A DNA stretch of 64,000 nucleotides. It comes from CAIWHR01 sp963741355. GTDB taxonomy: Bacteria > Pseudomonadota > Gammaproteobacteria > Burkholderiales > Casimicrobiaceae. This document shows, in pieces, positions 9,261 to 18,828 of the stretch (its first letter is position 1; every line of letters starts with the position of its first letter). The position numbers were made by a program, and so were the translations under genes. The notes beneath the pieces were generated by a model. The model worked only from the letters and a program-made list of their open reading frames with translations, was not told the origin of the DNA and ran no database searches. Location: assembly GCA_963741355.1 (NCBI GenBank), contig CAVUIG010000002.1, forward strand, positions 1 through 64,000, in the 5' to 3' direction.

Positions 9261-10097
9261 TCACCAGCTGTTGCGCAGCTCGCGGAGCTTCAGGAACACC
9301 GTGCGTTGATCGGGCTGGTCGGGCAAATCGGGAAAGACTTCACGCAGTTTCGCGATCACTGTGGGGCTCCCCAGGCGAAAGAACGTGTTGATCTGCCGCT
9401 CGACGTCGAGCGTCGAAACATAGGCGCGGTTCGGGTCCTGGCCCGCGAGCTTGTCGAGCATCTCCTGGGCGCTCTTGTTATCGGGCTCGCGACTCAGCGT
9501 GAAGCGCAGATTGTTTTCGATGTAATCGTGGCCCGGATAAATCATTGTCGATGAGGGCAGCCTGGCGAGCTGCTCGGAAAACGTCTTGTAGAGCTCTGCC
9601 GGATGACCGCCGTTGTGGCAATTCCCGGCGCCGGCGTTGAACAGCGTATCCCCGCAAAAGAGTGCCGGCTGGTCGGCATGCGACAGCAGGCACACGTGAC
9701 ACATCGTGTGACCCGGCGTGTCCAGCGCCTCGAGTTCGACCGTCTTGCCCACCCTCACGACATCGCCCGCGCTCAAGCCCCGGGCCATGTCGGGAATCTT
9801 GTCCCCGGCATTCTTGTGCGCCAGGATCTTGGCGCCGGTCTTCCGGACCATGGCCTCGTTGCCGCCCGTATGGTCGCGGTGTTCATGCGTGTTCAGGATC
9901 TGGGTGATGTTCCAGCCTTCGTCCTTGGCCGCCTTGAGACACTTCTCATGATCCAGCGGGTCGACGGCAAGGGCCTCGCCGGTTTCGCCACAGGCGATGA
10001 GGTAGTTGAAATTACGGTAGGCGTTGCCCGTCCAGATCTGCTTGACGATCACGGTAACATCCTCGATGGGTTTCCTGACTCGAAGGGCTTGCGCCAT
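9261..10097 (-). CDS. gloB: Metallo-beta-lactamase-fold hydrolase, glyoxalase II-like
   Basis: A 278-residue hydrolase resembling hydroxyacylglutathione hydrolase, which splits S-lactoylglutathione in methylglyoxal detoxification. The metal site is complete: THEHRDHTGG, the histidine in DTPGHT, the aspartate in FCGDTLF and the histidine in YPGHDY. The C-terminal part (NNLRFTLSREPDN onward) matches the glyoxalase II substrate-binding helices. An N-terminal tail of about 15 residues before VIVKQIWTGNAY is not typical, and a later start is possible. It is divergent from the GH15 gene, 96 bases away. Related persulfide dioxygenases share the fold, so exact activity is likely but not certain. Confidence 0.8.
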   Translation of the reverse strand: MAQALRVRKPIEDVTVIVKQIWTGNAYRNFNYLIACGETGEALAVDPLDHEKCLKAAKDEGWNITQILNTHEHRDHTGGNEAMVRKTGAKILAHKNAGDKIPDMARGLSAGDVVRVGKTVELEALDTPGHTMCHVCLLSHADQPALFCGDTLFNAGAGNCHNGGHPAELYKTFSEQLARLPSSTMIYPGHDYIENNLRFTLSREPDNKSAQEMLDKLAGQDPNRAYVSTLDVERQINTFFRLGSPTVIAKLREVFPDLPDQPDQRTVFLKLRELRNSW

Positions 10098-10193
10098 ACA
10101 AAGCGGTGCCGATGCATTATTCTATACGGGCCGCCGTCAAACCTCCGCCCGTCAACACTTGGTGACCGTCGGCGCCTCCGCCACGAGAAGAGC

Positions 10194-11990
10194 ATGGCCT
10201 TGCCCATCGAGGACTACGCGCTGATCGGCAACCTGCGTACCGCTGCGCTGGTCGGCCGCGATGGTTCGATCGACTGGCTGTGCGTGCCGCGATTCGACGA
10301 TGCCGCCTGCTTCTGCGCGCTGCTCGGCACGCCGGAGCACGGGCGCTGGTCGATCGCACCGACGCGACCCGTGCGCCGGACGCGGCGCCGATACAGCGCA
10401 AACACGCTGATCCTCGAAACGAATTTCGAGACCGCCACCGGATCGGTTCGCATCGTCGACTTCATGCCGACCTGGGGCGAGCGCACCGATGTCGTGCGCA
10501 TCGTGGAAGGGGTGCGCGGACGTGTATCGATGCGCATGGAACTCGTCCTGCGCTTCGGTTATGGCAACGTGATTCCCTGGGTGCGCCAGGTCGACGGCAC
10601 CTTGCTGGCCACCGCCGGGCCCTACTCCGCGCAGGTGCGCGCCGCCGTGGAGACACACGGCGAGGATTTTCGCACCGTGGCGGAGTTTACGGTCGCCGGC
10701 GGAGAGCGCCTCCCGTTCGTGATCACGTTTTTTCCGTCCCACCTGCCGGCGCCGTTGCCCATCGATCCATTTGCTGCGCGTGCCGCGACGCAGCTCTGGT
10801 GGGAAAAGTGGAGCGCACGATGCACCTACAAGGGCCGGTGGCATGAGGCCGTCACGCGTTCCCTCATCACGCTCAAGAGCCTGACTTTCGCGCCCACAGG
10901 GGGCATTGTGGCGGCGCCGACCACTTCGCTGCCGGAACGGGCCGGCGGCCCTCTCAATTGGGACTACCGCTACTGCTGGGTACGGGACGCCACGTTTACG
11001 CTCTATGCGCTGCTGTTGTCCGGGTATCGGGATGAAGCGGCCGCGTGGCGCGATTGGCTGCTCCGCTCCGCCGCGGGCCGACCCGACGATCTGCAAACCT
11101 TGTACGGCGTCGACGGCGATCGCATCCGTACCGAATTCGAGGTGCCATGGCTTCCCGGTTACGCAGATTCGAAACCGGTGCGCGTCGGCAACGCCGCGTC
11201 CGTCCAGCTTCAGCTCGACGTCTACGGTGAGCTGATCGATTCCATGTCCGTCGCGCGCGAAGCCGGGCTCGAACGAAACCGGGACGAGTGGCGCTTCGAG
11301 GTGGCGATCGTCAAGTTCCTCGAAAAGGCCTGGAACAAGCCGGACCACGGCATCTGGGAAACCCGCGGCGAGAAGCGCCACTTCACGCACTCCAAGGTCA
11401 TGGCGTGGGTCGCGTTCGACCGCGCGATCCGCCACATCGAAAAATACGGACTGCGCGGCCCTGCCGCGCGCTGGCGCAAGCTTCGTGCGCGCATCCATGC
11501 CGACATCTGCAGCAAGGGCTTCGATCGCGCGCGCAATACCTTCGTGCAGTATTACGGTGCGACGGAGGTCGATGCGAGCCTCCTGCTGATTCCGCAGGTC
11601 GGCTTCCTTCCGGCGGAGGATTCCCGCGTGCAAGGCACGATCGCGGCCATCGAGCGCGACCTGCTGGTCGACGGGCTGGTCAAGCGCTATCGCAACCTCC
11701 CGTCGCTCGAGCTCTCGCCACCGGGCGAAGGCCAGTTCCTCGCGTGCTCGTTCTGGCTGGTCGATGCGCTGACGCTCTGCGGACGCAAGGCCGATGCGGA
11801 AAAGCTGTTCCGGCGTTTGTTGACGCTGTGCAATGACGTGGGGTTGCTTGCCGAAGAATACGATCCGAAGCAAGGCCGGATGCTGGGCAACTTTCCCCAG
11901 GCGCTTTCGCACATGGCCCTCATCAACACCGCGTGCAATCTGTCGCATGCGGTCGGCCCGGCGCGGCATCGCAGCCAGAGAAACAAATGA
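10194..11990 (+). CDS. Glycoside hydrolase family 15 protein (glucoamylase/trehalase-like)
   Basis: A 598-residue cytoplasmic enzyme with the bacterial GH15 layout: an N-terminal beta-sandwich starting PIEDYALIGNLRTAALVGRDG and a catalytic (alpha/alpha)6 barrel from about residue 215, with the family hallmark GGPLNWDYRYCWVRDA. Members hydrolyse alpha-linked glucans or trehalose by inversion. The C-terminal region includes PPGEGQFLACSFWLVDAL, typical of the barrel end. The frame is open well upstream, but the ATG at 10194 with a GAGAAG ribosome site 4-5 bases before it agrees with the family N-terminus. The gene stands alone, so its substrate cannot be read from context. Confidence 0.88.
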   Translation: MALPIEDYALIGNLRTAALVGRDGSIDWLCVPRFDDAACFCALLGTPEHGRWSIAPTRPVRRTRRRYSANTLILETNFETATGSVRIVDFMPTWGERTDVVRIVEGVRGRVSMRMELVLRFGYGNVIPWVRQVDGTLLATAGPYSAQVRAAVETHGEDFRTVAEFTVAGGERLPFVITFFPSHLPAPLPIDPFAARAATQLWWEKWSARCTYKGRWHEAVTRSLITLKSLTFAPTGGIVAAPTTSLPERAGGPLNWDYRYCWVRDATFTLYALLLSGYRDEAAAWRDWLLRSAAGRPDDLQTLYGVDGDRIRTEFEVPWLPGYADSKPVRVGNAASVQLQLDVYGELIDSMSVAREAGLERNRDEWRFEVAIVKFLEKAWNKPDHGIWETRGEKRHFTHSKVMAWVAFDRAIRHIEKYGLRGPAARWRKLRARIHADICSKGFDRARNTFVQYYGATEVDASLLLIPQVGFLPAEDSRVQGTIAAIERDLLVDGLVKRYRNLPSLELSPPGEGQFLACSFWLVDALTLCGRKADAEKLFRRLLTLCNDVGLLAEEYDPKQGRMLGNFPQALSHMALINTACNLSHAVGPARHRSQRNK

Positions 11991-12112
11991 GCGCCCCCGA
12001 CACTCGGCAATCCTTGGCCGAAGCACAGGCTGCGCAAGGCGCGCACGCTAGACGCGATTGACAGGACGGCGAGAGCGAAGCGCGGCGCGAAGCCCGCCGC
12101 GTGACGGACGCG

Positions 12113-13144
12113 TCAGCTCTTCCGGCATTCCTGCGGGAGGTATCGCGCCGGAATGCCGACGGGAACGCAGATCCATCGCAGCTGCTGGCGCAGGTCGAGC
12201 GCCGGCGCGAGCAGAATGAATCTGCCCGAAAGCTCCGGGATCAACGGGCCGAGCGTCAGGCGCACGCGACCGCTGACCGGGCTCACGTCCACGTCGTCGA
12301 CAAGCACGGCCTTCGGTGGCGCGCCCGTCGTTGCGTACTTCGTGGCGAAGGGCAACGATCCCGACAATACCCACCACTCCTCCGCTTGCCGCTGCAGTGG
12401 CTGGGTGAGCGCAAGGACCTCGGCAATGCGAGTTCGGACGACGCGGTCCGCGTACACCGATTGCAGACTCGGCGCGGCGACGCAGAGCGCAATCAACATC
12501 GCCCCTCCCCCCAGGAACAGGGCCGACCCGGGCGCAATGGACGGGTACGTCTGGAGCATTCGTGCCGTGCCCTTTGGCCACGACGTCATCGCTTCCGCCT
12601 TCCGAACAAGGCGCCGTGCGCTGCGATAGAGAAGCGTGTCGGCGATGAGGGACGCCACGACGCCCGGAACCAGCCAGATGACGAGCGCTGCGCACGCGAG
12701 CCACGCCACGCCGGAATCGCCGAGATAGGGGTCGATCATCTGCAATGCCGCCACGGCGATGAGCGGCCACACTGCGTACGCCGCGCCGGCTATCCAGAGC
12801 TTGCGGTAGAACGCCCATACCGTCGGGGCCACCAGCGAAGCCCAGTTCCACCCCGGCAAGCTGCGCCCGATGCGCTCGAATTCCATGAACCTGGGCGCAA
12901 AGTAATCTGCGCCCGGGCCGACCGCCATCCGAAACATGATCGCGAGCGCAGGTCGGACGACGCGCTCGTCTTCCCGTTCTCCTGTAACCGGTTGCAGGCG
13001 AACCGTGTCTGCAAACCCGCCCCGTCGGCGTCATGCACCGACGGTTCCGGCACGCGAACGCGCCGCACCACAGGCGCCGCAGCGATTCGCGCTCGGCCCC
13101 ACCGGGTCACCACAACGAGCACACGTCCTTCGTGTGTATTCCAA
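12113..13144 (-). CDS. Zinc ribbon / DUF2628 / pilin-like membrane protein, interrupted by an in-frame TGA
   Basis: Three modules lie in one reading frame. A short N-terminal zinc ribbon (CARCGDPVGPSANRCGACG) begins at a TTG at 13144 with AAAGGG about 6 bases upstream. A TGA at 13031-13033 stops it after 37 codons. The frame then stays open into a DUF2628-like membrane region (WNWASLVAPTVWAFYRKLW, then several hydrophobic segments). After one more membrane helix comes a C-terminal segment like type IV pilin globular domains, with a ...WICVPVGIPARYLPQECRKS ending. Translation may instead start at the ATG at 12937, without the ribbon. The function is unknown; the pilin-like part suggests the protein displays a pilin fold at the membrane. 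The TGA may be a sequence error. Confidence 0.6.
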
Positions 13145-13297
13145 TAGCGACCCTTTCAAGGCTTGCTGGTGCGGCGCGCGATCGCGTCGCCGTCCCCGTC
13201 AATTGTACGCGGGAACATCGCGACGGATTGGAGTTCGCGCCGTGGTTGAATCCGTTTGCTCGAACGCCGGCGGGCCTTGATGGCGCTCTGCGCGATA

Positions 13298-13751
13298 TCA
13301 AGGCCGGACGGATTCGAGCTTCAGTCCTTCGGCGGCCCGAACGAGCTTCCTGCCTGGAGGCAGCGTCAGATGCGCGGCCGCCTCCTCGGGGCTCAGCCCG
13401 AAAGTGAAGCTTGCGGGCCCGCGCCGCGTATTGCCGACGCCATAGCCGCTGAAAAGACCGAGGGCGTTGAACGTCAACGTCGCTTCCGCGCCGTCATCGC
13501 AGTGCAGATCGGCGACGCCGATCCTCAATCCCGTGAACCTGAAGCGGCCGGCGCACTTGTCCCTGTCGTCGCGCACCGACCGCAGCTCGATGGTTCCGGT
13601 GCGATCGAGGTAGCCGACCGCCTCGCCCACGAACAGATCGTCGTTGAGTATGGCGATGACCGGCAACGAGACCGAGAAAAGGCCCATGCGCACCTCTTCG
13701 GCACTTGCCTGCGACGACCATGATCGCCAGCGCGGCACCCGCGAGCAGCAT
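13298..13751 (-). CDS. Small exported protein at the end of the polyketide operon (frameshifted)
   Basis: The ATG at 13751 begins a clear signal peptide (MLLAGAALAIMVVA). The frame changes near 13710 by one extra base and continues as SAEEVRMGLFSVSLPVIAIL to the stop at 13298, giving about 150 residues with a mature part near 130. No family was recognised. Two cysteines (DKCAGRF and DLHCDDG) could form a disulfide in the periplasm. It lies 105 bases after the ketosynthase stop on the same strand, so it is probably the last gene of the operon. A role in export or handling of the product is a guess from position only. Confidence 0.6.
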
Positions 13752-13856
13752 GCGTAGAGCTCCTCGCGGCGTCCTTCCGGGAATCCGCTCTCCGCGTTCA
13801 GGCGCTCGAACGGGACGCGGCTGCAAGCTCTCGCGCATCGGGGCGAAGGGCCGCGG

Positions 13857-15087
13857 TCACGCGCGCCGCGCAATCAGCACGGCGTTGGTGCCGCCGAACG
13901 CGAACGAGTTCGACATGACCGCCGCGGGCGCGTCGATGCGCCGCGCGCCTTCGGCGACGTAGTCGAGGTCGCATTCGGGATCGCGAACGCGCAAATGCGC
14001 GGTCGGCGGAACGATGCCGCGTTGCAGGGCGAGGATCGCGATGATGAACTCGAGAGCGCCCGCCGCCCCGAGCAGATGGCCATGCATGGACTTGGTGGAG
14101 CTGATCGGGCAGCGTCCGGCGGCGTCGCCGAAGACCTCCTTGATCGCCGCCGTCTCCACGGCATCGTTGGCCTGCGTGCCGGTCCCGTGCGCATTGATGT
14201 AGCCGATGTCCGCCGGCGCGAGCCCGGCAGAGTCGAGCGCGCGCGCCATCGCCCGCGCCTGGCCGCGGACGCTGGGACGTGTGATGTGCTCGGTGTCGGT
14301 GGCGAGGCCATAGCCGGCGACCTCGGCGTGAACGCGCGCTCCGCGAAGCCGCGCATGCTCCGCGTCCTCCAGCACCAGGATGGCGGCGCCCTCGCCGAGC
14401 ACGAGGCCGGTGCGGTCGCGCGCGAACGGCTTGCACGACGCCGCCGGATCCGAGGCGTCTTCCTGCGCCAGCGTCTTCAGCGCCTCCCACGCCATCAGCG
14501 TGCCGAACGTGAGCGGCGCTTCCGTGCCGCCGACGATCATCGCCTGCGCTTCGCCGTGGGCGATCCGGCGCGCGCCCTCGCCGATCGCCACGGACGACGA
14601 CGAGCACGCCGTCGAGTACGTGAGATTGGGCCCCCGCAGCCCGTGCTCGATGCCGATCCACGACGCCGCCGCATTGTTCATCGCCAGCAGCACGCTGAAA
14701 GGCGGCACCCGATCGGAATGCTGCTCGTAGACCTTCTGATATCCGTCGTCCGTGCTCTGTGCCCCGCCCATGCCGGTGCCGATCGCGACGCCGATCGCGT
14801 CGGCGTCCTCGTCGCCGATCACAAGCTGCGCGTCGGCGATCGCGTCGGCGCACGCGCCGAGCGCGAACTGGCTCACCCGGTCCAGCATGCGCAGCCGCGG
14901 CGGCGGAAACCGCTGCGCGCCGTCGAACGAAGCCGGTGCGACGACGCGCGTGGCGAGCCGCGCGATTGAACGACTCCGGCAGTCGCGCGATACCGGATTC
15001 GCCCGCGAGCAGACGATCGAACACGCGCGCCGGATCGTTGCCCAGCGGCGAGACGACACCCATCCCCGTGACGACCACGCGCCTCAC
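13857..15087 (-). CDS. Beta-ketoacyl-ACP synthase, FabF/KAS II type (frameshifted)
   Basis: A condensing enzyme that joins an acyl chain to malonyl-ACP. The Cys-His-His triad is present: Cys in YSTACSSSS, His in NAHGTGTQ and His in SMHGHLLGAAG. The C-terminal SFAFGGTNAVL motif is intact. The GTG at 15087 overlaps the acyl carrier protein stop as GTGA, and its product begins VRRVVVTGMGVVSPLGN like FabF. One extra base near 14969 shifts the frame after LPESF. It differs from a housekeeping fabF by its place in an operon with a dedicated ACP and a type III polyketide synthase. It probably builds or extends a special acyl starter. Confidence 0.88.
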
Positions 15088-15374
15088 GGCAGCGCCTCGT
15101 CCGGCCCGGTCGCACCATGCTGCTCGGACACCAGCCGGTCGATGTGGCGAACGAGATCGTCGAGCGTGACGATCGACTTGCCCGTGTCCGGTGCGGCCGG
15201 CGGCACGGCGATGCCGAATTCCTCCTCGACGGCGAACATGATCTCGATCAGCCCGAGCGAATCGATCGCGAAATCCTCGAGTCGCGCGTCGCCCTGCAGC
15301 AACTGCGGATCGACCTGAAATTCGCGGACGATGATGGCGCGCAGCCGCTCGATCGTGCCGGCGGGCGCGCTCAT
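15084..15374 (-). CDS. Acyl carrier protein
   Basis: A 96-residue acidic carrier protein. The serine in DSLGLIEIMF, about residue 43, is the site for the phosphopantetheine arm. The sequence EEEFGIAVPP after it is typical of helix III of such carriers. It lies 46 bases downstream of the FAD enzyme and its stop overlaps the ketosynthase start, so the two products are likely made together. It is longer than primary-metabolism AcpP (about 78 residues), with an extended C-terminus, which agrees with a pathway-specific role. Confidence 0.9.
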   Translation of the reverse strand: MSAPAGTIERLRAIIVREFQVDPQLLQGDARLEDFAIDSLGLIEIMFAVEEEFGIAVPPAAPDTGKSIVTLDDLVRHIDRLVSEQHGATGPDEALP

Positions 15375-15420
15375 GCCTGATTCCCGACGCGAGTCGACAC
15401 CGAGTCAATGACCATCGGGA

Positions 15421-16687
15421 TCAGGCGACGCCGACACCGGGAGCCGATCGTGTCTTGCCGCTCCATTGCGCCCCGAGCGTCAGGACGGCCGGGACGCGCC
15501 GCGCCAGCGCGACGATGTGCCTTGCGGTCGCCGGCCGCATCGACAGATGGGCGAACAGCGCGGCGGCGCGGATGCGCGTGACGAAATGGCTGCGCCACTG
15601 CCGCTCGTATTCGCGCCCGGTCGCCGCGAGCGCCACGCGCGCGTCGTCCGCCAGGATGGCATCCTTGCGCGCCACCAGCAACGCACACAACAGCCACGCC
15701 GATTGGATGGCCATGCTGATGCCTTCGGCGACGACCGGGTGCGCTTCGCCCGCGGCGTTTCCGACGGCGAAGATCCTGCCGCGCGCGAAAGGCCGGATAC
15801 CGGGCCGGATCGGACCGGCGGACAGCCACGCGCCTTCGAGCGTCGCCCCCGAGCACGCTTCGCGCACGCCCGCGCACGAGTCCTCGATGTGCGCGAAGAC
15901 GGCCTCGGCCGCACGCGCGGACGCGCCGGCGATTCCCCGCATGCGCCGACATTGCTCGAGCGCGTCGCGGCGAATGCAGCAGGAGAGGCTGACGCGGTCA
16001 TGGCCGGTTTGCACCATGCCTCCGTAGCCGTGCGGAAAGACGAGCAGCGGCATGAGTCCCGGCGGCAATCGGGCGCCGCGAAAGTGCGCCTTGAATCCGA
16101 ACAGGTCCGACGGGCGCTGCCGATAATGCCGTTGCTGCGTCGGCAGCGGCCCGGGTTCCCACGAGCCATGCGCGGCGATGACGATGCGCGCGTGGAGAGC
16201 GACGGGCGCCTGCCGCTGCGCGGATTCCGATCCCTCCTTCGCGACGATCGTGCAGCGATTGCCGCCGACGTCGCTCTCCATGGCGGAAACCGTCCGCGGC
16301 TGCAGCACGACGGCGCCGACCGCCTTCGCTCGCTCGAGCAGCAGTGAATCGAAGTGCTCGCGCCCCACCGCCCGACCCCATCGTCCCGACGCATCGCGCG
16401 CCGGGGGCATCGCGGCAGTGAGCGTGGTCGCGCCTGCGTACAGGCCGACGCGGCGGACCTCCGGGCCGGCGTGCGCCAGCAAGGCATCCGCGACGCCGAG
16501 CTCGCGCAGCAACGGCCAGCTGGTCGCCGATATGAACTCTCCGCACACCTTTCGCCGGGGGAACGAGCTTCTTCTCGACGACCGCGATTCGCCATCCCGC
16601 CTGCGCCAGGAGGATGGCCGCGGTCGAGCCCGCCGGACCACCGCCGATGATGAGCGCATCGTAGTCGTGTTCGCTTTCGATCGTCAT
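15421..16687 (-). CDS. FAD-dependent oxidoreductase, geranylgeranyl-reductase-like family (frameshifted)
   Basis: A flavoprotein of about 420 residues. The N-terminus DYDALIIGGGPAGSTAAILL is the dinucleotide-binding fold, and (F)PRRKVCGEF is a motif of the geranylgeranyl reductase/hydroxylase-like group. The GxGNAAGEAHPVVAEGIS segment near residue 310 is the second FAD motif. The ATG at 16687 is 13 bases after the methyltransferase stop. The frame changes inside a run of five G at 16557-16561; one base too many in that run would explain it. In the operon it could reduce, hydroxylate or oxidise the polyketide product; the reaction cannot be told from sequence. Confidence 0.82.
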
Positions 16688-16700
16688 CGCAGCACGCGTT

Positions 16701-17420
16701 TCATCGATCGCCGCTTCGCGTCGCAACGAGGCAGTGCGTGAAGAGTCCCGCCGGATATTCGTCGAGCTGCCAGGCGCCTGCTCGGGGCCACGCCGCCGCC
16801 AGCTCCCGGTCGCGGAATCCGGCGTGCACGCTCGCCACGGCGTCGTGGCGCGAAACCGCGTTGCAGCCGAGCAATCCGACGAGGTGGCTGCCGAGCAGCG
16901 CCATGGCCGCGCGCCGGGGTTCGCAGGCAACGAAGGCGGTGCTGCGCTCCGCGATGCCGAAGAGCAATCGCGCCAGCGCGTCGCCCGCGAAATGGTGCAG
17001 GAACAGGTTCGCGATCACGAGACCGTCCGGCACCGGAGGCGACTCGTCGAGCCAGTCGAATACGTCGCGCTTGACGACGCTGAGCTTCCACCCCAGCGTC
17101 GCAAACGCTTCTCGCGTCGCGGCGCCGACGAGGTCCTGCCGGTCCACCATGACGGCCTCGACGCCCGGCCACGTCGCGGCCCGCCGGCGCGCGACGCGCA
17201 GCAGCAGCGTGCCGTCGCCGGCGCCGAGCTCGGTGATGCGGCGCGGCGGCGTTCCGCGCGTCGCCGCGTCGATGCCGCGGCAGAGCGTCGATTGCGCGGA
17301 CATGAACCGGTTGATCAGTCGCAAATCCCGGCGCGAGCGTACGGCCCGCGGATCCGATTCCGGCAAGTGGTCGAGCATTTCCGCTTCGACGCGGCGCGGC
17401 AGGGTCATGGCACTGGACAT
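16701..17420 (-). CDS. Class I SAM-dependent methyltransferase
   Basis: A 239-residue methyltransferase. Motif I is ITELGAGDGTLLLRVA, about residues 63-78, followed by the acidic VMVDRQD for the ribose hydroxyls and DVFDWLDESPPVPDGLVIANLFLHH as motifs II-III. The start at 17420 lies 14 bases after the polyketide synthase stop; a second ATG at 17408 is also possible. Its position makes C- or O-methylation of the polyketide product likely. No close characterised relative was recognised. Confidence 0.82.
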   Translation of the reverse strand: MSSAMTLPRRVEAEMLDHLPESDPRAVRSRRDLRLINRFMSAQSTLCRGIDAATRGTPPRRITELGAGDGTLLLRVARRRAATWPGVEAVMVDRQDLVGAATREAFATLGWKLSVVKRDVFDWLDESPPVPDGLVIANLFLHHFAGDALARLLFGIAERSTAFVACEPRRAAMALLGSHLVGLLGCNAVSRHDAVASVHAGFRDRELAAAWPRAGAWQLDEYPAGLFTHCLVATRSGDR

Positions 17421-17434
17421 CGGCGCAGTGTCCG

Positions 17435-18493
17435 TCAGGCGACCCGAAGCAATGCGCCGTGGCAGCTGAATCCGGCACCGAACGACGACATCCACCACCA
17501 CCCGGACGGCGCGCGGTCGGCCAATGCCGCCCGCAGCACGAAATACACGAAGGCGCTGCTCATGTTGCCGTATTCGCGCAGCACCGCGGCGCTGTAGCGA
17601 AGCTCCCCCGACAGGAGCTCCAGTCGCCCCTCCAGCGCCTTCAGCACGTCGCGGCCGCCGGCGTGCATGATCCACGCCGTGATGTCCGCCTGCACGAGGC
17701 CCGCCTCGTGGAGCGCCATGTCCAGCACCTGCCGCGCATGGTCGGCGGCGAGCCGCGGCACCGGACGAGTGAGCACGTTGCGCAACATGCCCTGGCGGGA
17801 TTCGAAGCGCAGCGCGTCGCGCTCGTCGGGGTTCACGAGCGAGCACGCCGTGGTCAATTCGAGCGAACGGCGGCCCGACGCGGATGCAGTCGACACGACG
17901 GCGGCGCCGGCGCCATCGCCGAACAGGCAGGCGCTGATGAGGACCCCGGGATCGTTGTCGAGATACATCGCCGCGCTGCTGACCTCGACGCAGATCGAGA
18001 GCACGTGCTGCGCGTCGCGCGCCGCGAGCAGCGCCTTCGCGAGGCGCAGGTTGGGCAGCGCCGCGGCGCAGCCCTGACCGACCAGGTCGAATGCCTGGAT
18101 ATCGCGCGGCAGGCCGAGCCGCTCGATCACGTAACTCGAGAGCCCGGGACAAAGGTATCCGGTGCACGTGCTGACGATCACGGCATCGATGTCGGTCGGC
18201 AGGAGCCCGGCGTCGTCGAGCGCCCTTGCGCCGGCCTCGGCGGCGAGCGCCGGCGCGTGCGTCATGAAACGCGCGTGCAGCGTGTCCGGATCGATCCGGA
18301 AGCTCTCGTCGAGCGAGTCGAGCGCAAGACGACGGGTCTCGATCCCGTTGTCGTGGAACAGCACGGTTTCCGCGATCGCGTGGGCGCGGCGGTCGAGGCG
18401 ACGGAACCACTCCGATGCCGTGAAGGCGTCCCAGCACTGGGCCTTGCTGTAGCGCTGCGGCGGGTTGGCGGTGCCCAGTCCGTTCACGAACAT
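17435..18493 (-). CDS. Type III polyketide synthase (chalcone/stilbene synthase family)
   Basis: A 352-residue homodimeric synthase that condenses an acyl starter with malonyl-CoA units and cyclises the chain. The catalytic triad can be placed: Cys142 in VGQGCAAALPN, His277 in WIMHAGGRD and Asn310 in EYGNMSSAF. The N-terminal NGLGTANPPQRYSK and STCTGYLCPGLSS are family signatures. The ATG at 18493 has AGGGGA 8-13 bases upstream and gives the normal length; a TTG at 18535 would add 14 unusual residues. It heads the operon. Bacterial relatives make alkylresorcinols, alkylpyrones or tetrahydroxynaphthalene. The neighbouring ACP and ketosynthase argue for a long acyl starter. Confidence 0.9.
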   Translation of the reverse strand: MFVNGLGTANPPQRYSKAQCWDAFTASEWFRRLDRRAHAIAETVLFHDNGIETRRLALDSLDESFRIDPDTLHARFMTHAPALAAEAGARALDDAGLLPTDIDAVIVSTCTGYLCPGLSSYVIERLGLPRDIQAFDLVGQGCAAALPNLRLAKALLAARDAQHVLSICVEVSSAAMYLDNDPGVLISACLFGDGAGAAVVSTASASGRRSLELTTACSLVNPDERDALRFESRQGMLRNVLTRPVPRLAADHARQVLDMALHEAGLVQADITAWIMHAGGRDVLKALEGRLELLSGELRYSAAVLREYGNMSSAFVYFVLRAALADRAPSGWWWMSSFGAGFSCHGALLRVA

Positions 18494-18828
18494 GTAGGTC
18501 GTCCCCTGTCGATTCGCGACGGCATCAGGCGCCAAGATCGGCTAAGCGAACACTCGTTCGCGCCCGTTCATTCCAGCGGCGCCCGTCGCGGCCGAGATCA
18601 ATTGGAATGCCCCGCTTGCATTCTACGTCCCCTTTCGGACGGACCGATCCGCAGCGGAATCGCGAGGCGTCCTCGTGTGTCTTCGCCCTGCAACCTCAGC
18701 CATTCACGATCCTTGAGGAACACCGCACTCCTCGCGCCCGTAGCGCGCGACTGTCCGCAGCGATGCCGGGACGCCACCCGTTAGAATGGGCGTGTTCCCG
18801 TCCCCTTTCTTTTCCTCAAGGATTCTCC
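18494..18828. other. Divergent spacer between polyketide operon and DUF1993 gene
   Basis: A 335-base gap between divergent genes. It should contain both promoters, but no strong -35/-10 pair, operator palindrome or conserved RNA was recognised by eye. Confidence 0.5.

Noticed and set aside
9603..10193. Upstream extension of the GH15 frame
   Set aside because: It runs antisense through the metallo-hydrolase gene; the family N-terminus begins at the ATG at 10194.
13857..18493. Aryl polyene or standard fatty-acid cluster
   Set aside because: Ketoreductase, dehydratase and acyltransferase genes expected for those are missing, and a type III synthase is present instead.
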